Positions 34,264 through 42,534 of a DNA stretch of 64,000 nt are shown piece after piece. Each line of letters begins with the position of its first letter. The stretch's first letter is position 1. The translations under genes and the position numbers were made by a program. The DNA lies in the NCBI GenBank assembly GCA_036381595.1, contig DASVCN010000041.1:143773-207772 (forward strand). Reading direction: 5' to 3'. The notes below the pieces were generated by a model that was given only the letters and a program-made list of their open reading frames with translations, made no database searches and was not told where the DNA came from. Source of the DNA: Trueperaceae bacterium. Its GTDB lineage: Bacteria > Deinococcota > Deinococci > Deinococcales > Trueperaceae.

Positions 34264-35295
34264 ATGGGGGATCGGCGAAGCGGCCGCAGGTTCGACCTGA
34301 TCACTATCGGCCGCTCTTCGATCGACCTATACGCCAATGAGATCGGCCGGCCCTTCGAGCAGATCGAGAGCTTCTCTGCCTACGTGGGCGGCAGCCCTAC
34401 CAACATCGCGGTCGCGGCGAGGCGGCTGGGACTCGATGTTGCTCTGCTCACCGGGGTAGGGGACGACAAGGTGGGATCGTTCATCCTCCGTTTCCTCCAG
34501 GAAGAGGGGATCGAGACCGGCTACGTCGCCCGGAAGCCGGGCGCCAGGAGCAGCGCCGTCCTGCTGGGGATCGAACCGCCCGACCGGTTCCCGCTGGTGT
34601 TCTACCGGGACAACGCGGCGGACATGCAGATCACCATAGACGACGTCCTGCGCACGCCGATCCACGACTCGGGGGCGATCGAGGTCTCCGGTACCGGCCT
34701 CAGCCGGGAGCCGAGTCGCAGCGCCACCTTCCTCGCGGCCGAGCGGGCACGCCAGGCGGGTACCACCGTCTACATGGACCTCGACTTCCGTGCCGACCAG
34801 TGGCACGACCCGAGGGCGTTCGGGGTCAACGTCAGGGCGCTGCTGGGCCTGGTCGACGTGGCGATCGGGACCGAGGAGGAGATCAACGCCGCCATGCTCA
34901 CCGACCCGGAGCAGCTGCGGATAGTCGATCAGCAGGTTTCGGCGCCCGAGATCGGCGGAGACATCGATGCGAACATCGAGGCCATCCTCGGCTTGCCGGC
35001 CGGTCCGCAGGTGCTGGTCGTCAAGCGCGGCCGCGCCGGAGCCACCGTGCACGTGAGGGGCGAGGAGCCCGTCGTCGCACCGGGCTTCCCCGTCGAGGTG
35101 CACAACATCCTGGGGGCCGGGGATGCCTTCGCCGGCGGTCTCATCTACGGCCGCAGCAGAGGCTGGGACTGGTACCGCAGCGCTCGCATGGGCAACGCCT
35201 GCGGAGCCATCGTCGTCACCCGCCACGGCTGCGCCAACTTCATGGCTTTCGAGGAGGAGGCGTTGAACTTCGTCGAGGAGCGCGGAGGCTTCTAG
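34264..35295 (+). CDS. iolC: 5-dehydro-2-deoxygluconokinase
   Basis: A 343-aa PfkB-family kinase that phosphorylates 5-dehydro-2-deoxygluconate. Motifs: LITIGRSSIDLYANEIG, YVGGSPTNIAVAARRLG (PfkB signature 1), EVSGTGLSREPS, VVKRGRAGATVH and GAGDAFAGGLIYGR (catalytic Asp). Last gene of the cluster. The aldolase IolJ that would cleave the product is not in this window. A tandem repeat block begins about 20 nt after the stop. Confidence 0.94.
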   Translation: MGDRRSGRRFDLITIGRSSIDLYANEIGRPFEQIESFSAYVGGSPTNIAVAARRLGLDVALLTGVGDDKVGSFILRFLQEEGIETGYVARKPGARSSAVLLGIEPPDRFPLVFYRDNAADMQITIDDVLRTPIHDSGAIEVSGTGLSREPSRSATFLAAERARQAGTTVYMDLDFRADQWHDPRAFGVNVRALLGLVDVAIGTEEEINAAMLTDPEQLRIVDQQVSAPEIGGDIDANIEAILGLPAGPQVLVVKRGRAGATVHVRGEEPVVAPGFPVEVHNILGAGDAFAGGLIYGRSRGWDWYRSARMGNACGAIVVTRHGCANFMAFEEEALNFVEERGGF

Positions 35296-35314
35296 CCGCT
35301 AGCTCGCTACTCGA

Positions 35315-35470
35315 CCGGCTACCTCTCGAGCATCTCCGGGAAGCGGTTTCGGCCCCTCACGCCTCTCAGTAGAACGGTTGCGACCCCTCGGGCCTCTCCG
35401 TGAAGCTGTTGCGACCCCTCGAGCCTCTCGATCAACTGGTTGCGACCCCTCACGCCTCTCAGATCGGTTG
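35315..35470. repeat. 31-bp imperfect tandem repeats (about five units)
   Basis: Four clear units with core GGTTGCGACCCCTCACGCCTCTC-like sequence recur every 31 bp (TT doublets at 35347, 35378, 35409, 35440). A degenerate unit at 35322-35336 precedes them and a partial GGTTGC at 35466 follows. There are no unique spacers of CRISPR type; variation is confined to ~8 bp between cores. The block lies between iolC and the PAS-LuxR gene and could be an array of protein-binding sites or an RNA element. Confidence 0.75.
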
Positions 35471-35498
35471 CTGGCGAGTCATACGGTTGTGCCTACCG

Positions 35499-36686
35499 GT
35501 GCCCATTAACCTCTTTGGAGTGCCGGACCCACGTGAGGATGAGCGTCACATACCGTTCGAGCCCCACCCCAGCTACCGTCAACTCCTCGAAGAGATCCGA
35601 GGGTACGCCGTTTTCATGCTGACCCGTGACAACCGCATCGCGTCGTGGAGCCGCGGCGTCGAGGAGACGCTCGGCTACGGCCGCGACGAGTTCATCGGCC
35701 AGTCGGGAAATATCCTCTTCATACCCGAGGACGTGGCCGACGGGGAGCCGGGCAAGGAGATCGAGACGGCCGTGCGCGAGGGCACTGCGGGTGACAACCG
35801 CTGGCACCTGAAGAAGGACGGCCGCAGGTTCTGGGCCAACGGGGTGCTCTCGGCAATCCACGACCAAGCGGGCGAGGTACTCGGCTTCGTGAAGGTGATG
35901 CGGGACAACACCGAGCAGAAGGAGGCCGAGGATGCCCTGCAGCGGGCCCAGTTCGAGCTGGAGAGGCGGGTCGAGGAGCGCACCGCCGAGCTGAGGGAGA
36001 CTCTCGAGGAACTGAAGCGCAGCGAACGGTTGTTCGCCGCCATCTTCCGGGCAGGCCCGTTCGCGGCTGCCGTCATCCATGGCGCAGACGGGCGCTTCGT
36101 GGAGGTGAACGAGGCATTCTGCCGATTGAGCGGTTATCGCGAGGACGAGGTCACCGAGCTGACGATCGACGACCTGACCGACCACTACTCGTCTCAGCCG
36201 AGCCGCACCAACAGTGGTCCCGATGGACGGGACGGCTTCCGTGACCGCGAGTTGCAGTTCCGCACCAGGGACGACGAGCTCAGGACGGTGCTGGCGTCGG
36301 AGGTGAGGGTCCCGCTCAACGGGGAAGGCGGGCGACTGCTCATGTTCTTCGACATCACCGAGCGCAAGCGGGGCGAGGAGGAGCTGATGCAGGCGATCCA
36401 GGACGTGATGCAGGATGCCAGCTGGTTCTCGCGCTCCGTCGTCGAGAGGTTGGCCGAGATCCGTTCCGGTACCGTCGACCGCACTCGGGTGGGCGAACTC
36501 ACCCGGCGCGAGCGGCAGGTGCTGGAGCAGCTGGCGCGCGGGCGAAGCAACGCGGATATCGCCCACGAACTCGGCATCGCCACGCAGACGGTCAGGAACT
36601 ACATCACCTCGGTCTACGAGAAGATTGGGGTCAGGTCGCGCGTCGAAGCGGTCGTCTGGGCCCGGGAGCGGGGCCTGGGCCTGTAG
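35499..36686 (+). CDS. PAS-PAS-LuxR transcriptional regulator (start uncertain)
   Basis: A soluble regulator. First PAS (~25-145 from this start) has FMLTRDNRIASWSRGVEETLGY and a PAC-like GFVKVMRDNTEQKEAED. A coiled coil follows (LERRVEERTAELRETLEEL), then a second PAS (GPFAAAVIHGADGRFVEVNEAFCRLSGY ... MFFDITERKRGEEEL). A C-terminal LuxR helix-turn-helix ends it (LTRRERQVLEQLARGRSNADIAHELG). The frame is open from GTG 35400 inside the tandem repeats; GTG 35499 or 35520 is more likely because the repeat period (31) would shift frames. It may respond to a small molecule or redox state. Confidence 0.8.
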   Translation: MPINLFGVPDPREDERHIPFEPHPSYRQLLEEIRGYAVFMLTRDNRIASWSRGVEETLGYGRDEFIGQSGNILFIPEDVADGEPGKEIETAVREGTAGDNRWHLKKDGRRFWANGVLSAIHDQAGEVLGFVKVMRDNTEQKEAEDALQRAQFELERRVEERTAELRETLEELKRSERLFAAIFRAGPFAAAVIHGADGRFVEVNEAFCRLSGYREDEVTELTIDDLTDHYSSQPSRTNSGPDGRDGFRDRELQFRTRDDELRTVLASEVRVPLNGEGGRLLMFFDITERKRGEEELMQAIQDVMQDASWFSRSVVERLAEIRSGTVDRTRVGELTRRERQVLEQLARGRSNADIAHELGIATQTVRNYITSVYEKIGVRSRVEAVVWARERGLGL

Positions 36687-36799
36687 TCGTGGGCAGTACC
36701 CTTCAACCGGTACTTCCGGTACTCCCGCCCCTACTTCCCGCCAGGCCCCGCGCGTTGTAATTCGGCACGGCCCTACGGGGCTGACGCCGGGGGGCGTTG

Positions 36800-36830
36800 G
36801 TGAGACGAGGCCGATTCGGTCTCGTCTCAC
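36800..36830. terminator. bidirectional hairpin terminator between the PAS-LuxR and helicase genes
   Basis: GTGAGACGAG at 36800-36809 pairs with CTCGTCTCAC at 36821-36830. An inner CCG/CGG extends the stem with one G-T wobble. It lies 5 nt beyond the helicase stop on the minus strand and 114 nt after the PAS-LuxR stop, so it can serve both convergent genes. No strong T-run follows on either side. Confidence 0.65.
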
Positions 36831-36834
36831 GTCT

Positions 36835-38433
36835 TCAGCGGCCCGAGCCTCCGGTCCTCGAACTGCGTCCTTCGCGGCGGCGTCCGCTGCGCGGCTTTCC
36901 ACTGCGTCCACCGCCGTCCGTGGCGTGGCGCGGAACGGACGTAGCCCGCTCGACCGTCAGTCCGGCGTTCTCGACGCCTACCAGGCGCTCCTCGTCGGCC
37001 GGCCTCACGTCGGCGAGCGCCCCTGCCTTGCCGACCTCGACTATCCGGCCGACATCCTTGGCGCCGGACTCCATCAGGAATCGCACCACCTGTGGGGTAC
37101 GGACGACGCGGCCCCGCACGGCCAGGGTCACCCACCCCTCCTCTCCGGTGAGCAGGCTCCTGGGGGCGGGCTTGCCCCCCAGCGTAATGGCCAGGAGACC
37201 CGCGATGGCCTGTTCGTTTCCCTGAGCCAGCCAGCGCTGGGCTACCCCCTGCCAGGTCTCGCGGTCGGCAGCGGGTTGCTCCTCGATGCGGGCCAGCAGC
37301 GACTCGAGTTTGGCGTCCTGCACCTCCTCGGGTCGCGGTGGGGGGACGTGCTCGAAGCGGCGTCCCACGGCCCGCTCGAGTCGCGTCAGGGCGCTGCGCT
37401 CGCGCGGCCCGTGGAAGATCACGACCTTGCCTGAGCGCCCGGCTCTGCCCGTGCGGCCCGAGCGATGCTGGTAGCTGCCCGGGTCGTTGGGCAACCGGTA
37501 GTGGACGACCAGGTCGACCTCGGGGATGTCCAGACCGCGGGCGGCCACGTCGGTTCCCACCAGGACCTTCACCTGCCCGGACCTGAGGCGCTCCACCGCC
37601 CGCTCTCGCTGGGCCTGGTTCAGGTCGCCATGGATCGACTCGGCCGGGATGCCCGACTGGGTAAGCGCCTGAGCGAGCTTGTCGGTCTCGGCCTTGGTGT
37701 TGGCGAAGACGATCGAGCGGGCGCCGCCATGAGCGTGGAGCACGTCGGCCAGTACCGACTGGCGACTCCCGAGTGACGACTCGATGGCGAGCTCGTGATA
37801 CCCGACAGCCTCCTCACGCACGACGTTCACCTTGAGCGGATCACGCAGGTGCCGCTCGGAGAGGCGCCGAGCCCAGTCGGGCAGCGTGGCGGAGAAGAGC
37901 AGCGTCTGCCGCTCCGGCGGAGTGGCCCCCAGCAACTTCTCGACATCCTCCTCGAAGCCCATCGAGAGCATCTCGTCGGCTTCGTCGAGGACGGCTATCT
38001 CCACCGCGGAGAGGTCGAGGATGCCGCGGCCCAGGTAGTCGAGCGCCCTGCCCGGGGTGGCCACTACCACGTCCGTGCCGCGATTCAGCTCGGCCGCTTG
38101 GCTTCCGTAGCCGGTGCCGCCGTAGACGGTGGTTATGTCGAGGTGGCGGGCCAACCAGGCGAGCTCGCCCGCCACCTGGAGCGCAAGCTCTCGCGTCGGC
38201 GTGAGTACCAGGGCCCGCGGAGGACGCCCACGGCTGCGGTCTGCCGCCAACCTGCGAGCTATGGGGATGGCGAAGGCCAGCGTCTTGCCGGTACCGGTGC
38301 GGGCCTGGCCGAGCACGTCGCCGCCGGCCAGCGCGTGCGGCAGGGTCGCCGACTGCACCGGTGTCGGGCTGGTGATCTTCCGCTCCCGGAGTGCGTTCTC
38401 TACGCTTTCGGGGAGATCGTACTGTTCGAACAT
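36835..38433 (-). CDS. DEAD-box RNA helicase with DbpA-type C-terminal RNA-binding domain
   Basis: A 532-aa helicase. Q motif FEQYDLPESVENALRERKITSPTPVQ, motif I ARTGTGKT, Ia PTRELALQV, motif II VLDEADEML, motif III SATLP, motif V GTDVAARGLDIP, motif VI HRSGRTGRAGRSG. After the two RecA domains, a ~75-aa DbpA/CsdA-like domain (WVTLAVRGRVVRTPQVVRFL) and a basic Gly/Arg/Ser tail suggest binding of structured RNA such as rRNA or cold-shock messages. Start at MFEQYDLP; six additional upstream codons are possible. Confidence 0.95.
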   Translation of the reverse strand: MFEQYDLPESVENALRERKITSPTPVQSATLPHALAGGDVLGQARTGTGKTLAFAIPIARRLAADRSRGRPPRALVLTPTRELALQVAGELAWLARHLDITTVYGGTGYGSQAAELNRGTDVVVATPGRALDYLGRGILDLSAVEIAVLDEADEMLSMGFEEDVEKLLGATPPERQTLLFSATLPDWARRLSERHLRDPLKVNVVREEAVGYHELAIESSLGSRQSVLADVLHAHGGARSIVFANTKAETDKLAQALTQSGIPAESIHGDLNQAQRERAVERLRSGQVKVLVGTDVAARGLDIPEVDLVVHYRLPNDPGSYQHRSGRTGRAGRSGKVVIFHGPRERSALTRLERAVGRRFEHVPPPRPEEVQDAKLESLLARIEEQPAADRETWQGVAQRWLAQGNEQAIAGLLAITLGGKPAPRSLLTGEEGWVTLAVRGRVVRTPQVVRFLMESGAKDVGRIVEVGKAGALADVRPADEERLVGVENAGLTVERATSVPRHATDGGGRSGKPRSGRRREGRSSRTGGSGR

Positions 38434-38562
38434 CGGTTCCAATCTGAGCAACGAGGTCGGCCGCTGTCGGGGCGCCCGACTACGAATCTACCGTGCCATC
38501 CACTCGAGCTGAACCTTCTGACTCACCGTTCCCCGCCGACAGGCGCCCCGCGAACCCGGGCA

Positions 38563-38568
38563 TAGAAT
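38563..38568 (+). promoter_or_regulatory. -10 hexamer TAGAAT, leaderless-type, for the DUF983 gene
   Basis: TAGAAT, then 6 nt (CGAGCG), then GTG 38575. No Shine-Dalgarno; no clear -35. Confidence 0.5.
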
Positions 38569-38574
38569 CGAGCG

Positions 38575-39057
38575 GTGGCCGCTACCCCCTCAGACGGCAA
38601 AGAGATGCAGGACTTCTACCGAGAGGTCGCGGTGGACGACGTGGGCCTCGCCCTGCGCCGGCTCTTCACCACGAACTTAGGCCTCCGCTGCCCTGCCTGC
38701 GGCCGGGCCAAGGTCACCAAGGGACCGTTCGGAGTGAAAGACGAGTGCCCCTATTGCGGTTCTCGCTTCAGGAGGCTCGAGGGCAACGAGCTCATCGCCA
38801 TCCCCCTCAGCTTCTTCTTCGCCAGCGTCGTAACTTTCCTGGTGGGTCTCTTCCTGGTACTCGCCTACGGTTTCTTCGAAGGGATCACCTTCGCTCTGTT
38901 GGGAGTGGGACTGCTGACCGTCGCTCTGGGCTGGCGGCCCATGCGCGTCATGTCGCTCTGGCTGCTCTGGATGATCGGCTTCGTCTACCCCGATGACGTC
39001 GGTAAGGGGAAGACGGTACGGCGCCGGCAGCAGGAGCGGCTGACGGTCGCGGCCTGA
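38575..39057 (+). CDS. DUF983-like zinc-ribbon membrane protein
   Basis: A 160-aa protein. A cytoplasmic N-terminus contains LRCPACGRA and DECPYCGSRF, a four-cysteine zinc ribbon. Two long hydrophobic segments (~82-104 and ~110-140) and a basic C-terminus follow. This matches the DUF983 arrangement; DUF983 genes are often near cytochrome oxidase genes, but not here. The GTG start is supported by the TAGAAT hexamer 6 nt upstream. Function unknown. Confidence 0.75.
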   Translation: MAATPSDGKEMQDFYREVAVDDVGLALRRLFTTNLGLRCPACGRAKVTKGPFGVKDECPYCGSRFRRLEGNELIAIPLSFFFASVVTFLVGLFLVLAYGFFEGITFALLGVGLLTVALGWRPMRVMSLWLLWMIGFVYPDDVGKGKTVRRRQQERLTVAA

Positions 39058-39109
39058 GCCGTGGGAGAGGCCCTCGCAGAGCGGGCGAGCGCCCGCGGTA
39101 ACATCCGTC

Positions 39110-39199
39110 ATGCTACTCACCTTCGGAACAAGCGGCGGGAGTCGCGCCGTGTCACAGCGTCTGCTACCCGTCAGGGCGAAAGCGAACGGGGATGGCTGA
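39110..39199 (+). CDS. possible 29-codon leader peptide overlapping murQ
   Basis: An ATG at 39110 preceded by TAACAT and 5 nt (leaderless-like) opens a 29-aa frame (MLLTFGTSGGSRAVSQRLLP...) whose TGA lies 8 nt inside murQ, overlapping the murQ ATG at 39192. This is the geometry of a translationally coupled leader. No homology is recognised; it may be chance. Confidence 0.3.
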   Translation: MLLTFGTSGGSRAVSQRLLPVRAKANGDG

Positions 39200-40103
39200 G
39201 CCGTTCGGACTGGCGGGAACCGAGGCCGCGAGCGAGCGCTTTTGGGAGCTGGACCGCTGGCCTCTGTCGAGGACCCTGGCCGAACTGGTCGACGGCAACC
39301 GGCGCGCGGTCGAGGCGGTCGAGAGGGCGTTGCCGCAACTCGAGGCCGCGGCCGAAGCGATCGTCGAGCGACTCGCCGGAGGCGGCCGTTTGCTCTACGC
39401 GGGTGCCGGCACCTCGGGCAGGCTCGCCTTGCAGGATGCCGCCGAGCTACCGCCCACGTTCGGTTTCGACCGCACCGTGGTGCTGTTGGCCGGCGGGGTC
39501 GACGCCGGGGCGCGAGCCCGGGAAGGGGCCGAGGACGATATCGGATCCGCGGACCGAGCGGTCGAAGAGGCGGGAGTCGGTGAACCGGACGTCCTGATCG
39601 GGATCGCGGCCAGCGGCCGGACGCCCTACACGGTCGCTGCCGTGCGCGCCGCCGCCGAACGTGGCGCCGCCACCGTCGGGGTCGCCAACAACCCTGCCAC
39701 CCCTCTGCTGGCCGCTGCCCGCTACCCGGTCTGCCTCGACACCGGCCCCGAGGTGCTGGCCGGGTCGACCCGCCTCTCTGCCGGCACCGCCCAGAAGATC
39801 GCCCTGAACGCCCTCTCCACCGCGGCTCTGGTACGTCTCGGTGGCGCCTACCGGAACCTGATGGTGGGCATGTCTCCGTCGAACGCCAAGCTGCGTGAGC
39901 GGGCCGTTGCGATCGTGGTGAGGGCGACAGGCGCCGACCCCGGCCGTGCCAGGGCAGCGCTGGAGGCGGCCGGCGGGGAGATCCGAGTCGCGATAGTTAT
40001 CCTGAGAGCAGGCGTGGGCGCCCCGGAAGCCAGGGAGTTCCTCGAGCAGCACGGGCAGCGGGTGCGCCACACGCTCGAAGCGCTGGGGGTCGACGCCGGG
40101 TGA
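39192..40103 (+). CDS. murQ: N-acetylmuramic acid 6-phosphate etherase
   Basis: A 303-aa SIS-fold enzyme that cleaves the lactyl ether of MurNAc-6-P to GlcNAc-6-P in cell-wall recycling. Motifs: LYAGAGTSGRLALQDAAELPPTFGF, the catalytic Glu region AREGAEDD, GIAASGRTPYTVAAVRAA and STRLSAGTAQKIALNALSTA. C-terminal helical region typical of MurQ. No clear Shine-Dalgarno; it may be coupled to a short upstream frame. Followed by the SIS isomerase and nagA, which use its product. Confidence 0.95.
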   Translation: MAEPFGLAGTEAASERFWELDRWPLSRTLAELVDGNRRAVEAVERALPQLEAAAEAIVERLAGGGRLLYAGAGTSGRLALQDAAELPPTFGFDRTVVLLAGGVDAGARAREGAEDDIGSADRAVEEAGVGEPDVLIGIAASGRTPYTVAAVRAAAERGAATVGVANNPATPLLAAARYPVCLDTGPEVLAGSTRLSAGTAQKIALNALSTAALVRLGGAYRNLMVGMSPSNAKLRERAVAIVVRATGADPGRARAALEAAGGEIRVAIVILRAGVGAPEAREFLEQHGQRVRHTLEALGVDAG

Positions 40104-40146
40104 GCGCAAGAGCGTCGAACCTCGGCTGGAGTGGAGCTGATCTCGA

Positions 40147-41178
40147 GTGAGCAATCTCGAACGGGAGATCTTCGAACAGCCGGAGGTGTTGCAGCGGCTC
40201 CTCGACGCCGCTGAGCCGGTAGCGGTAGCTCGGGCGCTGAGGGAGGCGGACTGCCCCATGGTCGTCACTCTCGCCCGCGGATCGTCCGACAACGCCGTCT
40301 CCTTCTTCGCCTACCTGGCCGGCAACTACCTGGGACTGCCGGTGGCGAGCCTGCCGCCAAGTGTGCTCACCGTGTACCGCTCGAGGATGAGGGTCACCGA
40401 AGCGGTTGCGATAGCAGTAAGCCAGTCCGGTCGCTCCGAGGACGTGCGCCTCTCACTGGAGGCGCTCGAGGCGGCCGGCGCGCTCACCGTTTCGATCACC
40501 AACGACGACTCGAGCCCGCTCGCCACGGCGGCCGACTATCACCTGGCGCAAGGCGCCGGTGAGGAGAAGGCGGTGGCCGCCACGAAGACCTTCTCGACTC
40601 AGATGATGCTGCTGGCCCTGCTGGTGGCCCACTGGTCGGGCGACGAGGAGCTGCTCGCCGCCCTGCAGGCGGTGCCCGGGGCCATGCGCGAGCTGCTGGC
40701 CGAACGCGAAGCCGTGAGCCACGCCGCGCTGCGCCTCACCCATGCCGCCGATGCCTACGTGCTGGGCCGAGGCTACTCGTTCGCCATCGCCCAGGAGGTC
40801 GCCCTCAAGCTTAAGGAGACGAGCTACATGGGTACCCAGGCCTACTCCAGCGCCGAGTTCCAGCACGGGCCGATCGCGGCGGTCTCTCCGCGGGAGCCGG
40901 TCCTGTTGCTCGCGACCGCCGATCACACGCTCGACTCCAATTCGGAGGTCGCCGCGCGGCTGCTAGGCCTGGGCGCAGATCTCACGGTGATCTCCAGCGC
41001 CGGATCGCTGCTGGCCGGCGCTCACGCCGCGGTACGGTTGCCCGGGAACCGCCACCCCGTCACCGAATCGTTCCTGCTGGTGCTCGCCGGCCAACTGCTC
41101 GCACTCCAGCTCGCCGCGGCCCGGGGCTACGACCCCGACAGGCCCCGCAACATCTCCAAGGTCACGAGGACCATCTGA
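40147..41178 (+). CDS. SIS-domain glucosamine-6-phosphate deaminase/isomerase (NagB-II / GlmS-isomerase-like)
   Basis: A 343-aa protein with two SIS domains and no glutaminase domain. First SIS: VTLARGSSDNAVSFFAYL and AVSQSGRSEDVRLSLEA; second: VLGRGYSFAIAQEVALKLKETSYMGTQAYSSAEFQHGPIA. The C-terminal DPDRPRNISKVTRTI is the GlmS-type ending. Such GlmS-derived enzymes deaminate GlcN-6-P (NagB-II). It lies between murQ and nagA and its stop overlaps the nagA start (TGATG), which supports that role. Confidence 0.88.
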   Translation: MSNLEREIFEQPEVLQRLLDAAEPVAVARALREADCPMVVTLARGSSDNAVSFFAYLAGNYLGLPVASLPPSVLTVYRSRMRVTEAVAIAVSQSGRSEDVRLSLEALEAAGALTVSITNDDSSPLATAADYHLAQGAGEEKAVAATKTFSTQMMLLALLVAHWSGDEELLAALQAVPGAMRELLAEREAVSHAALRLTHAADAYVLGRGYSFAIAQEVALKLKETSYMGTQAYSSAEFQHGPIAAVSPREPVLLLATADHTLDSNSEVAARLLGLGADLTVISSAGSLLAGAHAAVRLPGNRHPVTESFLLVLAGQLLALQLAAARGYDPDRPRNISKVTRTI

Positions 41179-42299
41179 TGTCGCGCGAGCTCCGGGGGCT
41201 CCTCCTGACCCCGTCCGGCCTCCAGCGTGGCACCATCCGCTTCGGCGAACGGATCGAGGAGCTACTCCCCGGAGACGTCGACGGGCCACTGATCCTCCCG
41301 GGTTTCATCGACTCGCACGTCCATGGCGGCGGTGGAGGCGACACGATGGATGGTCCCGACGGGGTGCGCGCCCTGGCTCAGTTCCACCTGCGGCACGGCA
41401 CCACCACCATCCTCCCCACGACGATGACCAACCCTTGGGAGCGAGTGCTCGGAGCGCTCGAGGGTGTCCGGGAGGTCCGGGCGGAACCGGGCGACGGCCC
41501 GCTGCCGGACATCCCTGGAGCCCACCTCGAGGGCCCCTTCATCAGTCCCCGCCGTTTGGGGGCCCAGCCGCCCTGCACCCAGCTGCCCGAGCCGGACCTC
41601 ATCGCCCAGGTGCTCGAGCCCGGCGTCGTGCGAGTCGTGACGATCGCGCCCGAGCTGCCGGGGGCGCTCGAAGCTGCCAGGACCTTCGCCCGCGCCGGCG
41701 TGAGGGTGAGCGTGGGCCACACGACCGCCAGTTACGAACAGGTGCTCGACCTCGCGGTGCTGATGAGAGAGGAGCAGACCGAGTACGGCTTCACCCATCT
41801 GTTCAACGCCATGGGCGGGATCGAGGGGCGCGATCCTGGCGTGGCCGGGGCCGCACTGGGCCTTCTCGATGCTCACGCCGAGCTGATCTTCGACCTGCAT
41901 CACGTAGCGCCGGGCAGCTTCCACGCCGCCCGGGCTGCCAAGGGGAAGCGGCTCCACTTCGTGAGCGACTGCATCCGGGCGGCGGGCCTCGGCGACGGCC
42001 CGAGCGAACTGGGCGGCCAGGCGGTGGAGGTGAGCGGTGGCGCGGTGCGGCTGCCCGACGGAACGCTAGCCGGCAGCGTACTCACCCTGGACCAGGCGTT
42101 GCGCAACGCTCTCGCCTGCGGAGTCCAGCTGGCGCAGGCGTCCGACCTGGTCTCCGGCTCTCCCGCTCGCTACCTGGGGCTCACCGACCGTGGCCAGCTG
42201 GCCGTGGGCATGCGTGCCGACCTGGTGACCCTCGACGAGGAGTACCGCGTCGAGGCGGTGTGGGTGGGCGGGCGGCCGGCTTTCGGCGGGGCCCACTGA
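41178..42299 (+). CDS. nagA: N-acetylglucosamine-6-phosphate deacetylase
   Basis: A 373-aa amidohydrolase producing GlcN-6-P and acetate. Metal and substrate motifs: LPGFIDSHVHGGGGGD, PGAHLEGPFISPRRLGAQ, SVGHTTASYEQV, FTHLFNAMGG, FVSDCIRAAGLGDG (catalytic Asp) and LAGSVLTLDQALRN. Complete at family length. Coupled by a 1-nt overlap to the SIS gene; a hairpin terminator follows. Confidence 0.95.
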   Translation: MSRELRGLLLTPSGLQRGTIRFGERIEELLPGDVDGPLILPGFIDSHVHGGGGGDTMDGPDGVRALAQFHLRHGTTTILPTTMTNPWERVLGALEGVREVRAEPGDGPLPDIPGAHLEGPFISPRRLGAQPPCTQLPEPDLIAQVLEPGVVRVVTIAPELPGALEAARTFARAGVRVSVGHTTASYEQVLDLAVLMREEQTEYGFTHLFNAMGGIEGRDPGVAGAALGLLDAHAELIFDLHHVAPGSFHAARAAKGKRLHFVSDCIRAAGLGDGPSELGGQAVEVSGGAVRLPDGTLAGSVLTLDQALRNALACGVQLAQASDLVSGSPARYLGLTDRGQLAVGMRADLVTLDEEYRVEAVWVGGRPAFGGAH

Positions 42300-42325
42300 G
42301 ACTGGACGGGGGCCGCTGAAACAAA

Positions 42326-42349
42326 GCATCCCGCTCTTCTGCGGGATGC
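42326..42349 (+). terminator. hairpin terminator after nagA
   Basis: GCATCCCGC (42326-42334), a 6-nt loop (TCTTCT) and GCGGGATGC (42341-42349) form a perfect 9-bp stem 26 nt after the nagA stop. The T-run is missing, as is common in high-GC genomes. Confidence 0.6.
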
Positions 42350-42534
42350 CTCGCCAGATGCGGCCAGAACCCAAATGCTGCCAAGCCGCCCCCGGCTCGC
42401 GAACGATGATGAACTCTTGGACCTGAGGTGGCAGTGAGCTGCACCCTAGACCTCTTCGGAGCGTCCTGGAGGCGTTTCCGGCGGACTCCGGATGTAGCTG
42501 GCGAAGCCAGCCGAAGTGGGCTAGGCTGGGCCCC

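Noticed and set aside
32985..34337. Minus-strand open frame of 450 codons opposite iolA
   Set aside because: Antisense shadow of a clear aldehyde dehydrogenase.
35315..35470. CRISPR array
   Set aside because: The period is 31 bp with only ~8 bp variable; there are no 30-bp unique spacers and no cas genes.
35493..36911. Minus-strand open frame of 472 codons opposite the PAS-LuxR gene
   Set aside because: Antisense shadow with no family motifs; the plus-strand PAS and LuxR domains are clear.
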